From assembly GCA_008828725.1 (NCBI GenBank), contig MEHQ01001197.1, positions 124,001 to 188,000 of the forward strand: a stretch of 64,000 nucleotides of DNA. Reading direction: 5' to 3'. Every line of letters begins with the position of its first letter. Within the stretch, counting starts at the first letter, position 1. A model generated the notes under the pieces. It did no database searches. It was given only the letters and a program-made list of their open reading frames with translations, and had not been told where the DNA came from. The stretch comes from Saccharina japonica. Lineage: Eukaryota; Sar; Phaeophyceae; Laminariales; Laminariaceae. The position numbers were made by a program, and so were the translations under genes. Below, one piece after another: positions 32,359 through 45,189 of the stretch.

Positions 32359-35300
32359 AAGACACCTGGAGAGGGGAAGGTGATCGTGAAGGACTACCAG
32401 AACGCCCAGTACTACGGACAGGTGTGTGTGTGTGACTCGCTCGAACGTTATCGGTAACACTAATGGTGGCGGTGGTAGCGGTGTTGGTGGTGGCGGTGTT
32501 AGGTGCTGCCGTTGTTGGTTTTGGTCTTGGTCTTGGTTGTATTTATTGTTGATGCTGTTATTGTTTTCGGTGTTGGTGTTGGTGGTGTTGCTGCTTCTGG
32601 TGCTTTCACTGTTTCCATTTGCTCTCTTGGTCTAAAACTTGCTGGTACCAGTTAGTTATTGTCAGTAGTGGTTTCGTCGCTGCGTGTGGTTGGTGAAAAG
32701 CTCCTGCTGTGCGCCACGTGTCTTTTTTTTCCATTTTGTTTTTGCCGCGAACTACCCTCGGTCGATGCCGTCCGTCCTTTACTTCTACTCGTAGTTTGTT
32801 AGGACCATGAGGTTTTCTGCTGCGTTGAGCGGCGAAAACAAATTAGGAAAAAATGGAAATTCATGGCTCCGATAAGAATGGCCCTCATACAGTGGGGTTC
32901 CCCCAATAAGGCGGTAGTGTGCCAGAGCAATATAACCGCCTTATCGAGGGAAGCCGCCTTATTCATTCCAGGTTATAAGTGCGATTCCCCAGTCGCGCCA
33001 AGCGATTTTGACCGCCTTATAGAGGGATACCGCCTTACTCAGACCGCCTTATTGGGGGACCCCCACAGCTATTTCGTAGAAGCTAGGCCAAGCCGCACCC
33101 CTCTACATACCAGGTATGAGTTTTGGACGCCGCCGCCTGTAACATACGGCCACAGCTTTTGTGCAAACCCCGCAACCGTTCTCCGCTGACCCTCGACTGC
33201 TGGGTCACTGCATGCCGCATATATATCTTGGATTTCGGTTGCCGTGTTTTTTGTTTGACAGGTGGAGATTGGCACGCCGCCTCAGTCGTTCGACGTGATC
33301 TTCGACACCGGTAGCGCTAACCTCTGGGTGGCGGGTAATGCTTGCGGCATGTCGTGCGGGCTGCACCACCGGTACAAGGCCGCCAAGAGCTCAACCTACG
33401 CTGACGTGAGATATGGCGATTGCAGTAATGCAACAACAGTGTTGCTGTGAGTCGAGTAAGTGGGGGATGGTGAGGAGGCTTGTTGTGGGCCACGAGAGAA
33501 TATCTCTGCTGTAAGTAGGTCAGTAGGTGTGTTGTGGCTAATGGTCTTGCTTTGGGCGTGAGAGATGATGATTGCAGTAGCGCAGTAGACTACTGTAGTA
33601 CAGTTAGTAGTGTGTTGTACAGCAGTAGATGCGCTACTGTGGTGGGCAGGCTTGTTATGGGCGTGCGAGAGCCCCATCACAAGACGCGGACGCGAAAACA
33701 GAAGATTGCGGCAGCAGTAGTGCAGCAGTATGTTGTGGCTATTTGCCTTTTTGATGTAAGATAGTTATGCTTGGAAGCACAACCACGGTACACGAAATTC
33801 TAACAATATCGAGTAGCCAGCCCCACCCTACCCTACCCTACCCTACCCTACCTTGCCGTACCGTACCCTACCCTATCATGCCGCACCCTACGAACCCTTA
33901 CCCTACCCTACCCTACCCTACCCTACCCTACCCTACCCTACCGGTCCACGCCTTACCCTGTCTGTGCACCTGCCGTAGGACGGGCGCGATTTCGAGATCA
34001 CGTACGCGAGCGGCCCGGTCAGCGGCGAGCTTTCGGTGGACACTGTCACGTGGGGTGGCATGGACCTAGAGGAGCAGACCTTCGCTGAGGTGACTATTTG
34101 GTTCGGTTTTGTTGGGGGGGTCTGTTGGGTGGTGTTTTGCTGTCGGTTTATAGATGTGCGTTTCGTTGATGTGGTTGGTGGTTGCTGCTGTTTTCGGTTT
34201 TGTATGAGATCGTTGGTGGTTGGTGTTGCCGCTTTTTGTTTTTGTTTGTCGAGGTATTACTAGTTGTGGTCGGTGATGTTGTGTGTGAATTTGCACTTGC
34301 TATTCCTGTCTGTTCTGTTGCTGTTGAATTCGTTTGTGGTGGTGCGTTTGCTCTTGATGTTGCTGTTGCTACAGACAGTAGCGGTACGGTTTTGTTCTGT
34401 TATATTATGTTGTTTGTGCTGGTCTTCGTGGTGTGTGGTGGTTGGCGACCTCTATTTTTTCATTTTTTGTGGTTGCTTTATTAGCACTTCTTACCGACCA
34501 ACCTCTTCCGGGCGGTCTATATGTGTACAAGATATATTTTGATACCAGGTTCTCTTTTTTTGCGCGTTCAGGCCTGAGTCGGGCTTGGTGCAGCAGAACG
34601 TTAACATTGTGTTTTTTGTTGCGTGGCGTTGTTGTTGTTTTTTCCCGCGTCCTCCGACACAGGTCAAGGACGCCAAGGGTCTCGGCCTCGCGTTCATCCT
34701 CGGAAAGTTTGACGGCATCATGGGCCTCGCGTTCGACGAAATCAGTGTCCAGGGAGTTCCCACGCCGTTCGGGAGGCTTGTGGAATCGGGGGAGCTCGAC
34801 GAACCGGTACGTGGACGAATGGACTGCAAGAAGCATTGTCGAGCAGGCGTCTCTGTGTTTTTGTGTTTTTGTCGGTTTGTTTCAGCCCTTGTAGACTGCT
34901 TTTGCTGACCAACGATTTCCGAACTGTTTAGAATCGCAGGGTCTTGTTTTGAAAATGTCGGATATTGAGCGGGCTTTCAAATATCACAGAAGGGTTGGCT
35001 GTCGGGATTCGTTCACGGGTGTCGTATTCTAACTCAGGTACTAAAAAACAAGGAAATGGACAAAAACAAAACATGCGGAAACTGGTACTAGCTAGAACTG
35101 TTGAACCTTTAGTGGTCGATACGGGCACGAGCCCTCAGGAATAAAAGCTGAATTAATTACCTGTGAGGTAGAAGTATGTAGCACGAGGGCTCTCGATCAA
35201 CCCGTGCGGAATAATCGCGCACGGTATTTTTTTCCTTTTTTCCTGGCATGATCCTTGTTCAATGGCTCAGTATGTACCGGTAATCGTAGCGGTGGGCTTG

Positions 35301-37757
35301 TTTGGCTCCTTTTCATTTGGCTTCCTGTTTACAGCTGCGGCTCCTTCCTTGTTCACGGCAATTTCCCGTGGCTTTCGTCTTTCTGTTTTCCCGCACCCCT
35401 CCTGCTATTGGGGTGTTATCCCGCCTTATTCCGCCCACGAGTACCTGTCAACATGTTTTGATCGGCTTTGAGGTCGTGGATGATGGGAATATGGTTTCGT
35501 GAGAGGGTTGGCGTCATTTCATTGGCTCCCTGTTCACAGTCCCGTGGATTTTATTTTCTGTGTGTTGATGCCTCTTCTGCTGCTGCTTGTAAAAGGTTTT
35601 CGCATTCTACCTCGGCAACGAGAAGGAGGGAGAGCTGATCATCGGCGGCACCGACCCCGACCACTACCTCCACGACATCAGGTGGGCATTATTCATAAGC
35701 CAACGGTTATATCTCAAAGTCCATAAAACCCCTTGAGAACTGGTCCCACGATTTGGGGACAAAATACTTGGAATTATTAAAGTGGGATAATGTTTTTCAG
35801 TTCGGAATGGGTTAAGCCATTGGAACTGCCCCCCCCCCCCCCCCCCCCCCCCCCTACACACACACACTTTTGGCAGGGAAAACACTTGGAATTTGAGTGA
35901 GAAATCGATTGCAGTAGAGTACCGTAGTGGTAATGAAGTTTTTTCTTGTTTTTCCTCGCCTGCCGGATGTAGAACTACATGTCGTAAATATAACGACGTA
36001 CCCGGTACGAAACCGAGTGACTCCGAACAACAGCAGTAGCCGACTCTTAAGGCGAGGGCGTAACTGAACCAAGTTTTTTTTGTCAAGATGTTATTGGCTC
36101 GCCCGCCCGCCCCGACACCCCTGTCCCCTGTCTCCTGCCCCCATCCGTCCGTTTTTGTTTGTTTTTTTCCTTGTACGTTTACTTTTGTTTTAAGTCGCCC
36201 GCCTGCCGGTGTTATCCCGGCTTTCGTTGGTGATAATTTGTAGCTGTGATTAATCCCAGTGACGAAGAAAGGGTGTGCTACTGGCAGATCGATATGGACA
36301 CCCTTTTCCCCCCCTTACAAATGCCTCCCTGATGATGGCGTCGCCTGCCTGTGTTGGTTGTGTCTGACTCTTGCCGCTGCTGCTGCTTGTAGCTACGTCC
36401 CCGTGACCAAGAAGGGGTACTGGCAGATCGACATGGACGACGTTACGGTTTCGGGGGAGTCGGTGACCACGGTGAAGAGCGCCATCCTCGACTCGGGCAC
36501 CTCGCTCCTCGTCGGACCCTCGGAGGACGTCAAGGCCATTGCCAGCAAAGTGGTGAGTGTCTTTTCTTCTGTCTTGTTGTTCTGTCCTGTCTTGGGCAGT
36601 TGTTGTTGCTGTTGTTGTTTTTTCTCTAGTTTTTGTCCTTGCTCGTTTTTTTTGTGTGTGTGATTTGTTCCTTCCATTGTTTTTCCTTTTTTCATGTTTT
36701 TTTTTGTCCGTTGTTTTGTGTTTCGAATTTATTGTTTTTTTATGTCGGTGTTTTTTTTTATTGTGATTATTCTGATCTGTATTTTTATTTTGTCTTTCTC
36801 CTCTTGTAGGCATCGCGATAATGCTGTCGGTTTGTCTGAGCCGCTGGAGCGAAGGAGCAGAGCAGACACATAAAACTCACGGACTCGTTTGTCTCGAGGG
36901 CATTTTTGTTTGCGACTTTCGCACCCGGTCTCAGCGGCTGTGCGCGCGCGCAACTGTCTCCCGACCTGACTCCGCCCCCCTTGTCTTTGTGTTCGCTTTC
37001 CGCCCCGTTGCTGTTTGATACCAACTTCTACGCTGCCGCGTTTTTTGTGTGCAGGGGGCGATTAAGTTCATGAACGGGGAGTACCTGATGCCGTGCACCT
37101 CCGACCTGCCCCTCCTCTCCTTCTCCATCGGCGGCAAGGTCAGATTAAATAAGTTGGCATTTTGTTTACCTTGTTACAAGTCAAATTGCGGCGTATTCGA
37201 ACCTGTCGTGCTGTACGTACTGCTGTATATACCACCACCGTGCTGAGCTGTGTTGTAGTTTGTTAGGGTGGGCTGGGCTGGACTGTGTTGTGTTGGCGGC
37301 GATTGGTCACCGCGCCTCTTGTCCCACCTTGTCTCGCGTGCGGACCATGCCGAACAGTTTTTCTCAAAGGAAAGTCGTTTTGGGGTATTGGTTGTAACAG
37401 CTCTCCCATGCTAGGAGCCGGAGAAAAACAGTAGGTACCCCGGCTCACTACTTTTACTGCCTATGTACTACCTCATGTGAGGCGTCTGAAAATACTGAGG
37501 CACCCCATTTACCGTGGCATGACTCACTTCTTACTACGATTGCCCACCCTACTTTCCGTCTTCAGGAGTACACGCTGTCGGGAGACGAGTACGTGATCAA
37601 CGCCGGGAACAGCAAGGTTTGCATCCTGGCCATCATGGGCATGGACGTGCCCGAGCCTATGGGCCCCCTCTGGATCCTCGGCGACGTGTTCATGCGCAAG
37701 TACTACACGGTCTTCGACTACGGGAGCGCTCAGATCGGGCTCGCGGCCGCGGCCTAA
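32359..37757 (+). CDS. Pepsin-family (A1) aspartic protease, cathepsin-D-like, 5' end not found
   Basis: Eight exons with GT-AG borders: 32359-32421, 33262-33405, 33979-34089, 34663-34806, 35596-35681, 36393-36552, 37055-37138 and 37566-37757. All joins are phase 0 except exon 5 to 6 (AG|C, phase 2). They give about 327 residues. Exon 1 holds the mature N-terminus [12 protein letters not shown], exon 2 [20 protein letters not shown] with the first catalytic Asp, and exon 3 the flap Tyr ([17 protein letters not shown]). Exon 4 has [14 protein letters not shown], exon 5 [11 protein letters not shown], exon 6 YWQIDMDDV and [12 protein letters not shown] with the second Asp. Exon 8 has [16 protein letters not shown] and the stop at 37755-37757. 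The family cleaves proteins at acid pH in lysosome or vacuole, or secreted. Signal peptide and propeptide exons must lie 5' of 32359; none was recognised. Introns average about 630 bp. One holds a MITE, one a (CCCTA)n tract, and one a decayed copy of exon 6. Confidence 0.95.
32893..33065. mobile_element. 173-bp MITE in protease intron 1
   Basis: Ends TGGGGTTCCCCCAATAAGGC and, inverted, the complement of TGGGGGTCCCCCAATAAGGC, flanked by CAG on both sides (32890-32892, 33066-33068). The motif ACCGCCTTAT..GAGGGA recurs inside. The 3-bp duplication suggests a PIF/Harbinger-like mover, by inference. It is well preserved. Confidence 0.85.
33826..33942. repeat. (CCCTA)n microsatellite in protease intron 2
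   Basis: Pentanucleotide CCCTA with some broken units in the middle. It lies inside an intron, with exons on both sides. Confidence 0.92.
35726..35802 (-). repeat. Short interspersed repeat (~75 bp), minus copy
   Basis: Reverse complement of 42827-42899: ACCCCTTGAGAACTGGTCCC, GATTTGGGGACAAA and TGTTTTTCAGTT. Located in protease intron 5, just after exon 5. Confidence 0.7.
35828..35858. repeat. Poly-C tract followed by (CA)n
   Basis: A run of about 25 C in protease intron 5 followed by CACACACAC; length is unreliable in this kind of assembly. Confidence 0.85.
36244..36303 (+). pseudogene. Decayed partial duplicate of protease exon 6 inside intron 5
   Basis: After a TTTGTAG acceptor-like site, the sequence GTGACGAAGAAAGGGTGTGC runs on to TACTGGCAGATCGATATGGA. 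It parallels exon 6 (GTGACCAAGAAGGGG, TACTGGCAGATCGACATGGA) but carries a small insertion and ends early without a matching donor. It is 90 bp upstream of the true exon 6. Confidence 0.75.
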
Positions 37758-40235
37758 AGAGACCGAGTGTTCGGTCTCGCCCTTGGCCTCATTCAGAAGC
37801 TTTTGCCCTCCGGTTGGTTTTTATCAACTTTCGTTTTGTAGCTGAAACATTGTTGGCGCTCTAAATTTCCACGTGTTTTTTTGTCTACAAAACGAGGATG
37901 CGGTCGTTGGGTCAAGGGGGGTATAATGTAACCTTTACACCACTGAAGAAAAAAAAATGTCCCACACTATTTTCAAGTAGCATGTCCCAAACAAAATGGT
38001 TGCAGTTCTTGAGGGGTTTAAGGAGCCGGTGCCGTTGTTAAGCGGCAAGAGCAGTAGCAGAAGGGGCGTTGTTTGGCTGCTTTGTTGTTGTTTTTTTGTC
38101 GCTAGGGGTGTTTGCATCGGACTCGCGGCCTCCGCGTAAGAAACGCGGCCAGCCCTTGGCCTGAGACACTGGCCTTGTTTTTCTAGCAAGCAACAGCAGA
38201 GGGAGATGCGTTGGCGGGTTGGGTGTTTTGGTAGGTTAGTTGGTTGATTTTTCCGCCTATGCGTCTGCTAAAACAAGACAAGAGCGCCCTTTTTACGTTG
38301 TTTTGTGTTATCTTGTCTTCCTGTTTTGTTCCTGGAAGGGAGTATAGGAAGCACAGCAGGCGGTGGGTGCTTCGTGCAAAAGGAATTGAATATAAACGGG
38401 AGAAAATATTGGGGGGTGGTTGGGGGGGGGGAGTAACGCTCCGTTGTACGTACTCTCGGGGCGTTTTGTTTAATAGGGGACAGGGACGCTGGCAGCGTTG
38501 TTGTTTCAGGCAGAAAACTTACGCTCGTTGTTGGCTTGCCGCTGTCTTGTCCATGGTGTCTGTACATGTAAAAATTGGGTAGGGTCGCCACGAACGAACT
38601 CAACGGCTGAGTTTTTGCCTTATACTGGTGTTGGTATTTTTTCGAGGAGAACTGGAAGGCTTTTCCCTTCGACGATTGCACATAGGAAGGGAAAAACCGA
38701 CATTAATAAGTTCAAAATATATACCGAGATACAGGAACCGGGTTTTTAGGGACCGAAAGAAAATGCGCGACTCACGTGATTGAGCGCAAGAATCGTGTTT
38801 GGGTGTTACATAGCCGCAATTGAGTACTTCCTTTTGCCGTGGTCGAACGCTTATCAGTTGTCGTGATTGGGCTCTGCGTAGCTATGCTTGCAGGCGAAAC
38901 AGTCAATTTTATCGGACATATATTATTTTGTTTTGTGTCACAGGCGAACATAATGAAAAAAAATGCCAATTTTGTTCATTCAGTCCATGTTCCTTTCTTT
39001 GTGGCAGAGGCGTGTCACCACGTACGTACAGTGCGCTGTCGAGAATTGCCTTGTGTTTCCTGGAACGAAACTCGCGCACAAGGATAGGTGCACCTTCTCT
39101 CGCTTTTGTGAACAAAGTGTGTGTGGTCGCAGTCAGTCAGAGACGCCATGACGAGCGTTGCCACTCGAAACCGGAAGAAACTCGATGGGGGTGATTGTTG
39201 TTGGGGTTTTTTGGGGCTCTCGTTTTCTCGCGAGGCTGCTCTGGGCGGCGTGTCTTGACAGGAGCTAAGAACCATTTCGATGGTTTTGCTTGTTATCATC
39301 TCGCGAGGCTGCTCTGGGCGACATGACTTGGCAGGAGCGAAGACTATTATTTGTTGCTTCGTTTTTTTATTTCGTCCTTCGTCACTTTGGTTGGAATAAG
39401 TGGAAAAGCGGAGAAAAGGCGCACGTTACCTATTATCCATCGCAGGAAATTGCGTCCCCTGCCTGACCTAATGTCGGACCTGTGAATATACACTCAATCA
39501 ATCAAGTGCGTTGGAATTCCGTGTAGGTGTACATGGCGTTTCTGTATCGATATTAAGTCCTAACGTGTCGGTCCATCCGCAAAAATACTGTTGTCCCCCC
39601 CCAATTCAGGAGCTCAAAACCTTCCATTCATCACGTACGCATTTATTTGTTTTTACAAACGGTCCCTAACCGCGGTGACACCCATAATAATACCGTGCAC
39701 AGCGCAAATCGATAACTGGCACACACACAACAAGCCGCGTCGCGCCCCAACTACCGGCGTTTCCGATGCGATGTGCCTTGGGCTATAGGCGACCCACCCG
39801 AACGCCCGCCGTATACGAGTACATATTATACGCACAACAATCGCTCGTGCGAGAGCCGGTACGATCATCGTTCCCAAATTGTGCATTAGATTTTATCACC
39901 CAACAGAAGAAATGTGGGCTTTGACGGTAGGGACTTGTGTCGCCCAGCGGCATTGTATGGCGGCGTTGTTGACGTCGGTGCCCGCCGCGTGCTAGGGGGC
40001 ACGCAAGCTGGTTTCGCAGGCTGCAAGCACATGGGCAGATGAGCGTTGTAAACGTGAGAGACAGAGGGCGCTGTGTTCCACAAACAGGTCACTCGTATAC
40101 CCATTGAAGCGGGGGAGAGGGGGGGAGTGAGTAAAATGTTTACGATATGATTGCACCAAAACTACAAAAAACTAAACTACTGTAGCTATCTAGACTATTG
40201 CACGTAGTACATTAGAACGAATCTACTGTAGCACA
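37758..40235. other. Intergenic region between protease and minus-strand gene
   Basis: No supported gene. It contains a short interspersed repeat (37942-38019) and a 74-bp tandem duplication at 39226-39340 (TCTCGCGAGGCTGCTCTGGG twice). It includes the 3' ends of both converging genes; no clear AATAAA signal was found for either. Confidence 0.5.
37942..38019 (+). repeat. Short interspersed repeat (~75 bp), plus copy
   Basis: ACTGAAGAAAAAAAAATGTC, CCCACACTATTTTCAAGTAG and GCAGTTCTTGAGGGGTTTA match 42827-42899. Confidence 0.7.
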
Positions 40236-43200
40236 TCATAGCGTCCTGCTCTCCGCCAAGCATCTGTGCCCAAACGCGCGAATGGTCTCGCCGTCTAAGG
40301 CGCTATCGCTGTTGCTGCTGCTGCTGCTTGTACTTCGTCTGCTGCTGTCGTTGTTGCTCTTACTGCCTCTTCTGCTGCAGTTACTATTTCCGCGGCGTTT
40401 TGACCCCCGAACTTCACAGTTATACTTGAAACCGCCACCGGTACCACCATGATCGTGGTTTGGGTGACCAGCCACAGCCAAGCCAACCATCTGCCTGGCA
40501 GGGCTAGTACCTCCGAATTCAACAACGTCTGGCCGAGTGCCTCCTTCTTGGTTTACAACCACCCCGCATGGTCCACCGCCGACCCTCCCGCCGGTGCCAA
40601 AGCGGCCGACTGTTGTTGTTGCTGCAAGTTGACGCGAAAAAGGTAAGCTTGACAATGTGCACTCCTCGTCCCCCAAGATTTGGCCACCACCAACATTATT
40701 AGTGGTCGATCGGTCCCGTGCCCGCCCCGTCGTGCTCCAAAAATAATCCTGGCAGTCGTCTTCTCCTTTGTTTTGCCCCTCCTTCCTTGAAAAGTAATAG
40801 TGGTGGTGGTAGGCGTCTTCTCGTGCATTTACGACGTTCTCGGTGGGAGGGCAGCTTTGCGTCAGGTTCTCTGGGACCCCTAGAAGGGCCGAGGGCTCCT
40901 GAGATAGGTGGTGATTATTACAGTCAGCAGTCAGTCGCAGCAGGGAGGGCAATAAAAACAATACCAGTGGTATCATACTTGTACGTAGTTGTTCACATTG
41001 CAATTCCATGGCAATCGATGAGCGGTGGGGGCGAATACATGCTGAAGAACTATCTGCGCAATAAATATAAAGGCTTGTATGTACCGGGCGGGGTGGGGAA
41101 GGGCAGGGTAGGCAATTGTTCATACTCGTAACTGAAACAAATATTTTTCCGGGAGTAGGGTCGATGATCGAAAGCTTCCTGTGAGCTGAACGGGAGAGCA
41201 AACGCGACGAATTCAACAGCACCAACGACGACGACGACGACGACAACAACAACAACAACTATATTCCAAACTGCCCGGGGGGCAATTTTTCAGACATGCT
41301 CTCTTAGTTCCGAGGGAAAATTGATCGGACATGTACCTTGGTTTTAGGTTGGAAATCGATCGGACATTTACGTTGGTTTGAGAGGGAACAATCGAGAGAC
41401 CATTCCCCTTGGTCTTAGAGGGAACATCGATCGGGTAAGATGATAAACTCGTACCTTCGAGACCCCAGTGGTACACACTGGGACTACGAGTAAAAATTTA
41501 ATTGAATTCTTACCTTCAGGGGTAAGAATTCGGACGTAACCCTCGATTTCGATCTGGGGGCTTCATTGTTAGCTGAGCCCTCCGTCGGCAGCGCCTCTTC
41601 CACCGCCGCCCTGCTCTGAGGAGAGCATCCTGGGGGGTACTTGAGGTTCTCCATCGCCGCCGGGGCTCCAATCCTCCCTACGAGCGAACGCCGAACGAAT
41701 CTCTTGGAGCGGTTTAAACGCGCCTTGCGGTAACGCCCCCCCCCCTGGATAGGCAAGAAGGGGAAAATGATCTTTCAGCACACAGGTAGACTAAATATCT
41801 TCCCCGTATCTTCCCGTTGACCATGGAATAGGTCCCAGGGATTGTTTGCTTATTACGTAAGGATCTGGTGGTGGTATTTTCGCGGGCGATCAGGACGGCC
41901 TCGGTTAGTTGACTTTGCGTCGACGGCAGAAGCTAAGCGAGTCAAGGGATAAAACGACGACAAAGTCCAATTTTTGCGTCGAACGGTCCGGCAATGATGC
42001 GGGCTACCCCGTACTGGTGTTCAACATTGAAGAAGAAGCATAGCATTGACCGCAGACGTTCCTATTGTTTTAACAAGCGGCACCAACTGCATGAAGGGTT
42101 GTCCGCCACTCACCCGCGATAGTAGTGTCTGTTCAAAAGTCAATTGATGGACAATGCAGGACACTTGTAGTAGTGAATATGTAGTATAGATACTTGCATT
42201 ATACCTGTGGGGGGTATCACGAGCGCATGACGACCAACGAAATACAAATGTTGAGGCTCGAAGCACCCGATCTCGCAAGCGATCTCAAAGGCGGTTCCCT
42301 TGCCACGCTACCAAAGTTAGCAGTCCTCGAGGCCTCTGAACCATTCAAGTTTTTATTAACCCCAATAACCTGAAGTTCAGCTACGTACGATCCCTTCGTT
42401 CCGTGTCGCTAAAAGCGCGAGAGCGTGCAAAAACCGGTGCAATTCGTCGAGGCGTCGGAGTGATTAATGCCGAACTCAATGCGCGATAAGAAGCAGTTAT
42501 TGAGCGATGAATGTTGAAGCTCATGCTGCACATCGTCGGATGGCAACCGCAATAATAGCTAAGGCATTGTACCGGGGGGGAAAGGAAGACATCTGTGACC
42601 ACGGCTTACCCAGAAGGTCGTATATTGTGAAAGTTCCTGCGAGTGGGCTAGAAACAAACTTGGCGATATGAATAGACACAAAATACATCGTCTGACAAGC
42701 GCTGTCCACCCCGACACGGTCAGCGCTGGCAAACAAGTGCATGCCGCCACCATACACTCCATACGCACTGTAACGTTATATATACCTGGTACAATAGTAG
42801 ATTCAGGAATAAGAAATGCATTCAGAACTGAAAAAAATGTCCCACACTAATTTCGAGCAATTTGTCCCCAAATTCGTGGGACCAGTTCTTAAGGGGTTAA
42901 GAACGCCAGGCTTCACTTTTTGGGGGGCAGCAAGATATTTGTATGAATAAATCGTGCTCAGCGGCGAGTGCTGCATGAAACCCTATCAGTACTAAATACC
43001 AGGTAGTTTATGCTCAAGGTTCAAGGTTTCTTAAGTTTGGTGCCCCCGTAAGGTAAAGCCCTGACCAGCTTCACCTCTCATATTGACTAAAATGAGCCCT
43101 GATTATATTAGGTGCTTCTTATTGGTTTGCGAATACTGTTCCTGGGGGGCTCTTGTTCACACGCTTACCTGAGAGTTCCGCTGTTGGCAGATACCATCCC

Positions 43201-44914
43201 AGCTCCTTCCGGCGCCGTTCACCGGCAATCTGCCGTTTCCCAGACAGGTCTGTCGACGGATACCGCTCGCCACCGCCCTCAACTCATCCGAAAATGAACG
43301 TCCCTTGTCTTCCCTCCATGGCGGATATCTCACGAAACCGTTGGCGGCTTTCTCTGAAGAGTCGTCGTCTTTGCTGTCTGCACTTCTTCCTACACCATCC
43401 AACGCCGCCGGAAAATCCTCCGGCGGTGGGCTTTTAGGGACAACTCCAGTGGCGGCGACGGCCTCGCCACCGCTGCAAATTGTATTACCCCGTCGCCTGG
43501 CGGTGGTGGTGGTGGTGGTGGTGGTGGTGGTGCTTGGTTGCTTACCATCGTCAGGAAACACGTGAAAACCTGTTGTTAGGTCGTGTTTTCTCCTTATCCT
43601 GCTGTCCACCAGCGAAGCACCGCCGCTGTTACCACACTCGACCGCGTTTGTTGGCGAGAATATGCTTTCTTCCGTCCGCGCAGGGTCAGCTGCCACGGAG
43701 TGGTGACGATCGTTCCACCTCCTTGACGAACGGCAGATCACCGCACTGCTGATGTTGTCGTTGCTGTCGACAACACGAACAGGCTGCCTGCTGCACTCTG
43801 TTGTTGTTCCGGTTCGATGGCCGCGTTTGCCAGCTACGAGTAGCTTCGATGATTCCACCCCTGTTGTAAGATTGGTTCCTATAGGTCCAGTTTGACCGCA
43901 ACAATTGCCGCTCGCGGGTGGCATCGAGAACGTCACCTGTGCTGCTTGGTTGTATTCTGACCGACAAGTAGTACGTACACATCTTGTGGGAGGCGTTTTT
44001 AGGTAGGGGGCTGGAGCACGACGAGGCGAGAAGGCTGGCGGTACACCCAGCCGCGCAAGGTGGCTCTCCAGGAGTGCGAACTCGGCATCATCATCGTTTT
44101 CGTCTTGTAATGACTCTTCGCTTGTTGAAACCGGCGGCATGAAACTAATGTTTTGGCTCTCCGACGGGTCCACCGAGGTACAGCTTACGGCGCACGCCGA
44201 AGGATCTACTGGTGGAGCCGCCGCTGCTACATCAGTAGCACCCCCCGGAGTCGGAAGGCCGTGGTTGTTGTCTTGCTCGCAGTCGCCTCTCCCAGTCAAA
44301 ATACTACCGTCCGCCGACAGCAGTTTAGCTCGCCGCGTAACAACACCTCTACCAGGAGGGGGGGGAGGAGGAAAAGCCGGGGGGGGGGAGGCGGACGAGA
44401 ACGAGGAGGAGGTGCGACGGCAGGTTCATCCAGTTGTTGATGATCATGATGGGCATCTTCCTCCGGACGCGGTAGTGGTGGTGAGTTTGTCTTCTGGGTG
44501 AGACACGCAGGGATCCGATTCACGGACAAGGACGGAGCAAGCGCAGGAGGTCCATGCGTGACGACCGGGTGTGTGCTTGGTGAGCCTAGGCCATGTTCGA
44601 TAACCGCCAGGGTATGACCCTCGCCGTTTCCCTGTCGACGGGTAATGCTATCATTGATGGTGTCCCCGTGAGTCGACGCCAATAGGTCTCTTCTTCTTGG
44701 ATCGCCCCCGCCGGCAGCAACAACAGCGGCAACAGCGTTAGCGCCAGATGGCGATGGTGATGCTGAAGATGACGGCGGTGATGGCGATGCTGAGCGTACC
44801 GAAGCTTCGTCGAAAGAGTCCGTGTATCTATCATCATCTTCATCATCATGATCATGCACATCACCATCATCATCATCATCATCGTAAGAGGGGCCCTCCG
44901 CGCTCACGTCTTCC
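40236..44914 (-). CDS. Low-complexity Ser/Asp/Thr/Pro-rich protein, unknown function, partial
   Basis: Three minus-strand exons fit canonical splice sites: about 44914 to 43169 (donor CTCAG|GTAAGCG), 41615 to 41514 (SRAAVEEALPTEGSANN to SEFLPLK, donor GTAAG) and 40898 to 40236 (EPSALLGVPENLTQ to ESRTL stop). The last two joins are phase 0. The first exon starts at acceptor TTGGACAG and needs upstream exons. It has an Asp-rich run (DDDDDDGDVHDHDDEDDD), Ser/Pro stretches and a Thr run coded by (ACC)n near 43500-43532. No domain is recognised; low complexity suggests a disordered regulatory or scaffold protein. Within 44296-44425 the frame must move by one base between the Asp-rich and Thr-rich parts, and two poly-C tracts (8 and 10) lie exactly there, so a sequencing error is likely. 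Further small exons in the 1.5-kb intron are possible. Confidence 0.5.
42827..42899 (+). repeat. Short interspersed repeat (~75 bp), reference copy
   Basis: ACTGAAAAAAATGTCCCACA followed by TTTGTCCCCAAATTCGTGGG and ACCAGTTCTTAAGGGGTT. It contains an imperfect inner inverted repeat (GTCCCAC / GTGGGAC). Three copies in 7 kb, in both orientations, suggest a small MITE or a solo remnant. Confidence 0.7.
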
Positions 44915-45189
44915 CTGTCCAAGATTAACAAGAAGGGCACGAATACGTATGTCAAGGGGGGAAAAAAACGGTCTAATTTCTTGCGCACTCAGCGGTCAAG
45001 CGACCTCACAGTACAACTTGTCCGCGGTTCTGATTGTTCTCCTGAGTTGATCTACTGTACCACCAGCCTGATCCAAACCTTTCCTCTGAAACATGACCAA
45101 ACTCAGCGTAATGTTTCGCGCTATTGGAGCCAAATCGCGCCAAAACGTGCCGTCGGTACGACCTACCGCACTATTTGACTTTTGAATTT

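Noticed and set aside
31981-32435. Pyrimidine-rich open frames just before the first protease exon
   Set aside because: Low-complexity Ser/Pro/Phe translation typical of a pyrimidine tract in an intron; no signal-peptide or propeptide pattern.
33826-33942. Telomere-like repeat
   Set aside because: The unit is CCCTA, lies inside an intron of an intact gene, and differs from TTTAGGG or TTAGGG.
40899-41258. N-terminal part of the long minus-strand frame above the acceptor at 40898
   Set aside because: A good acceptor at 40898 in phase with the exon at 41514-41615 makes the upstream part likely intron.
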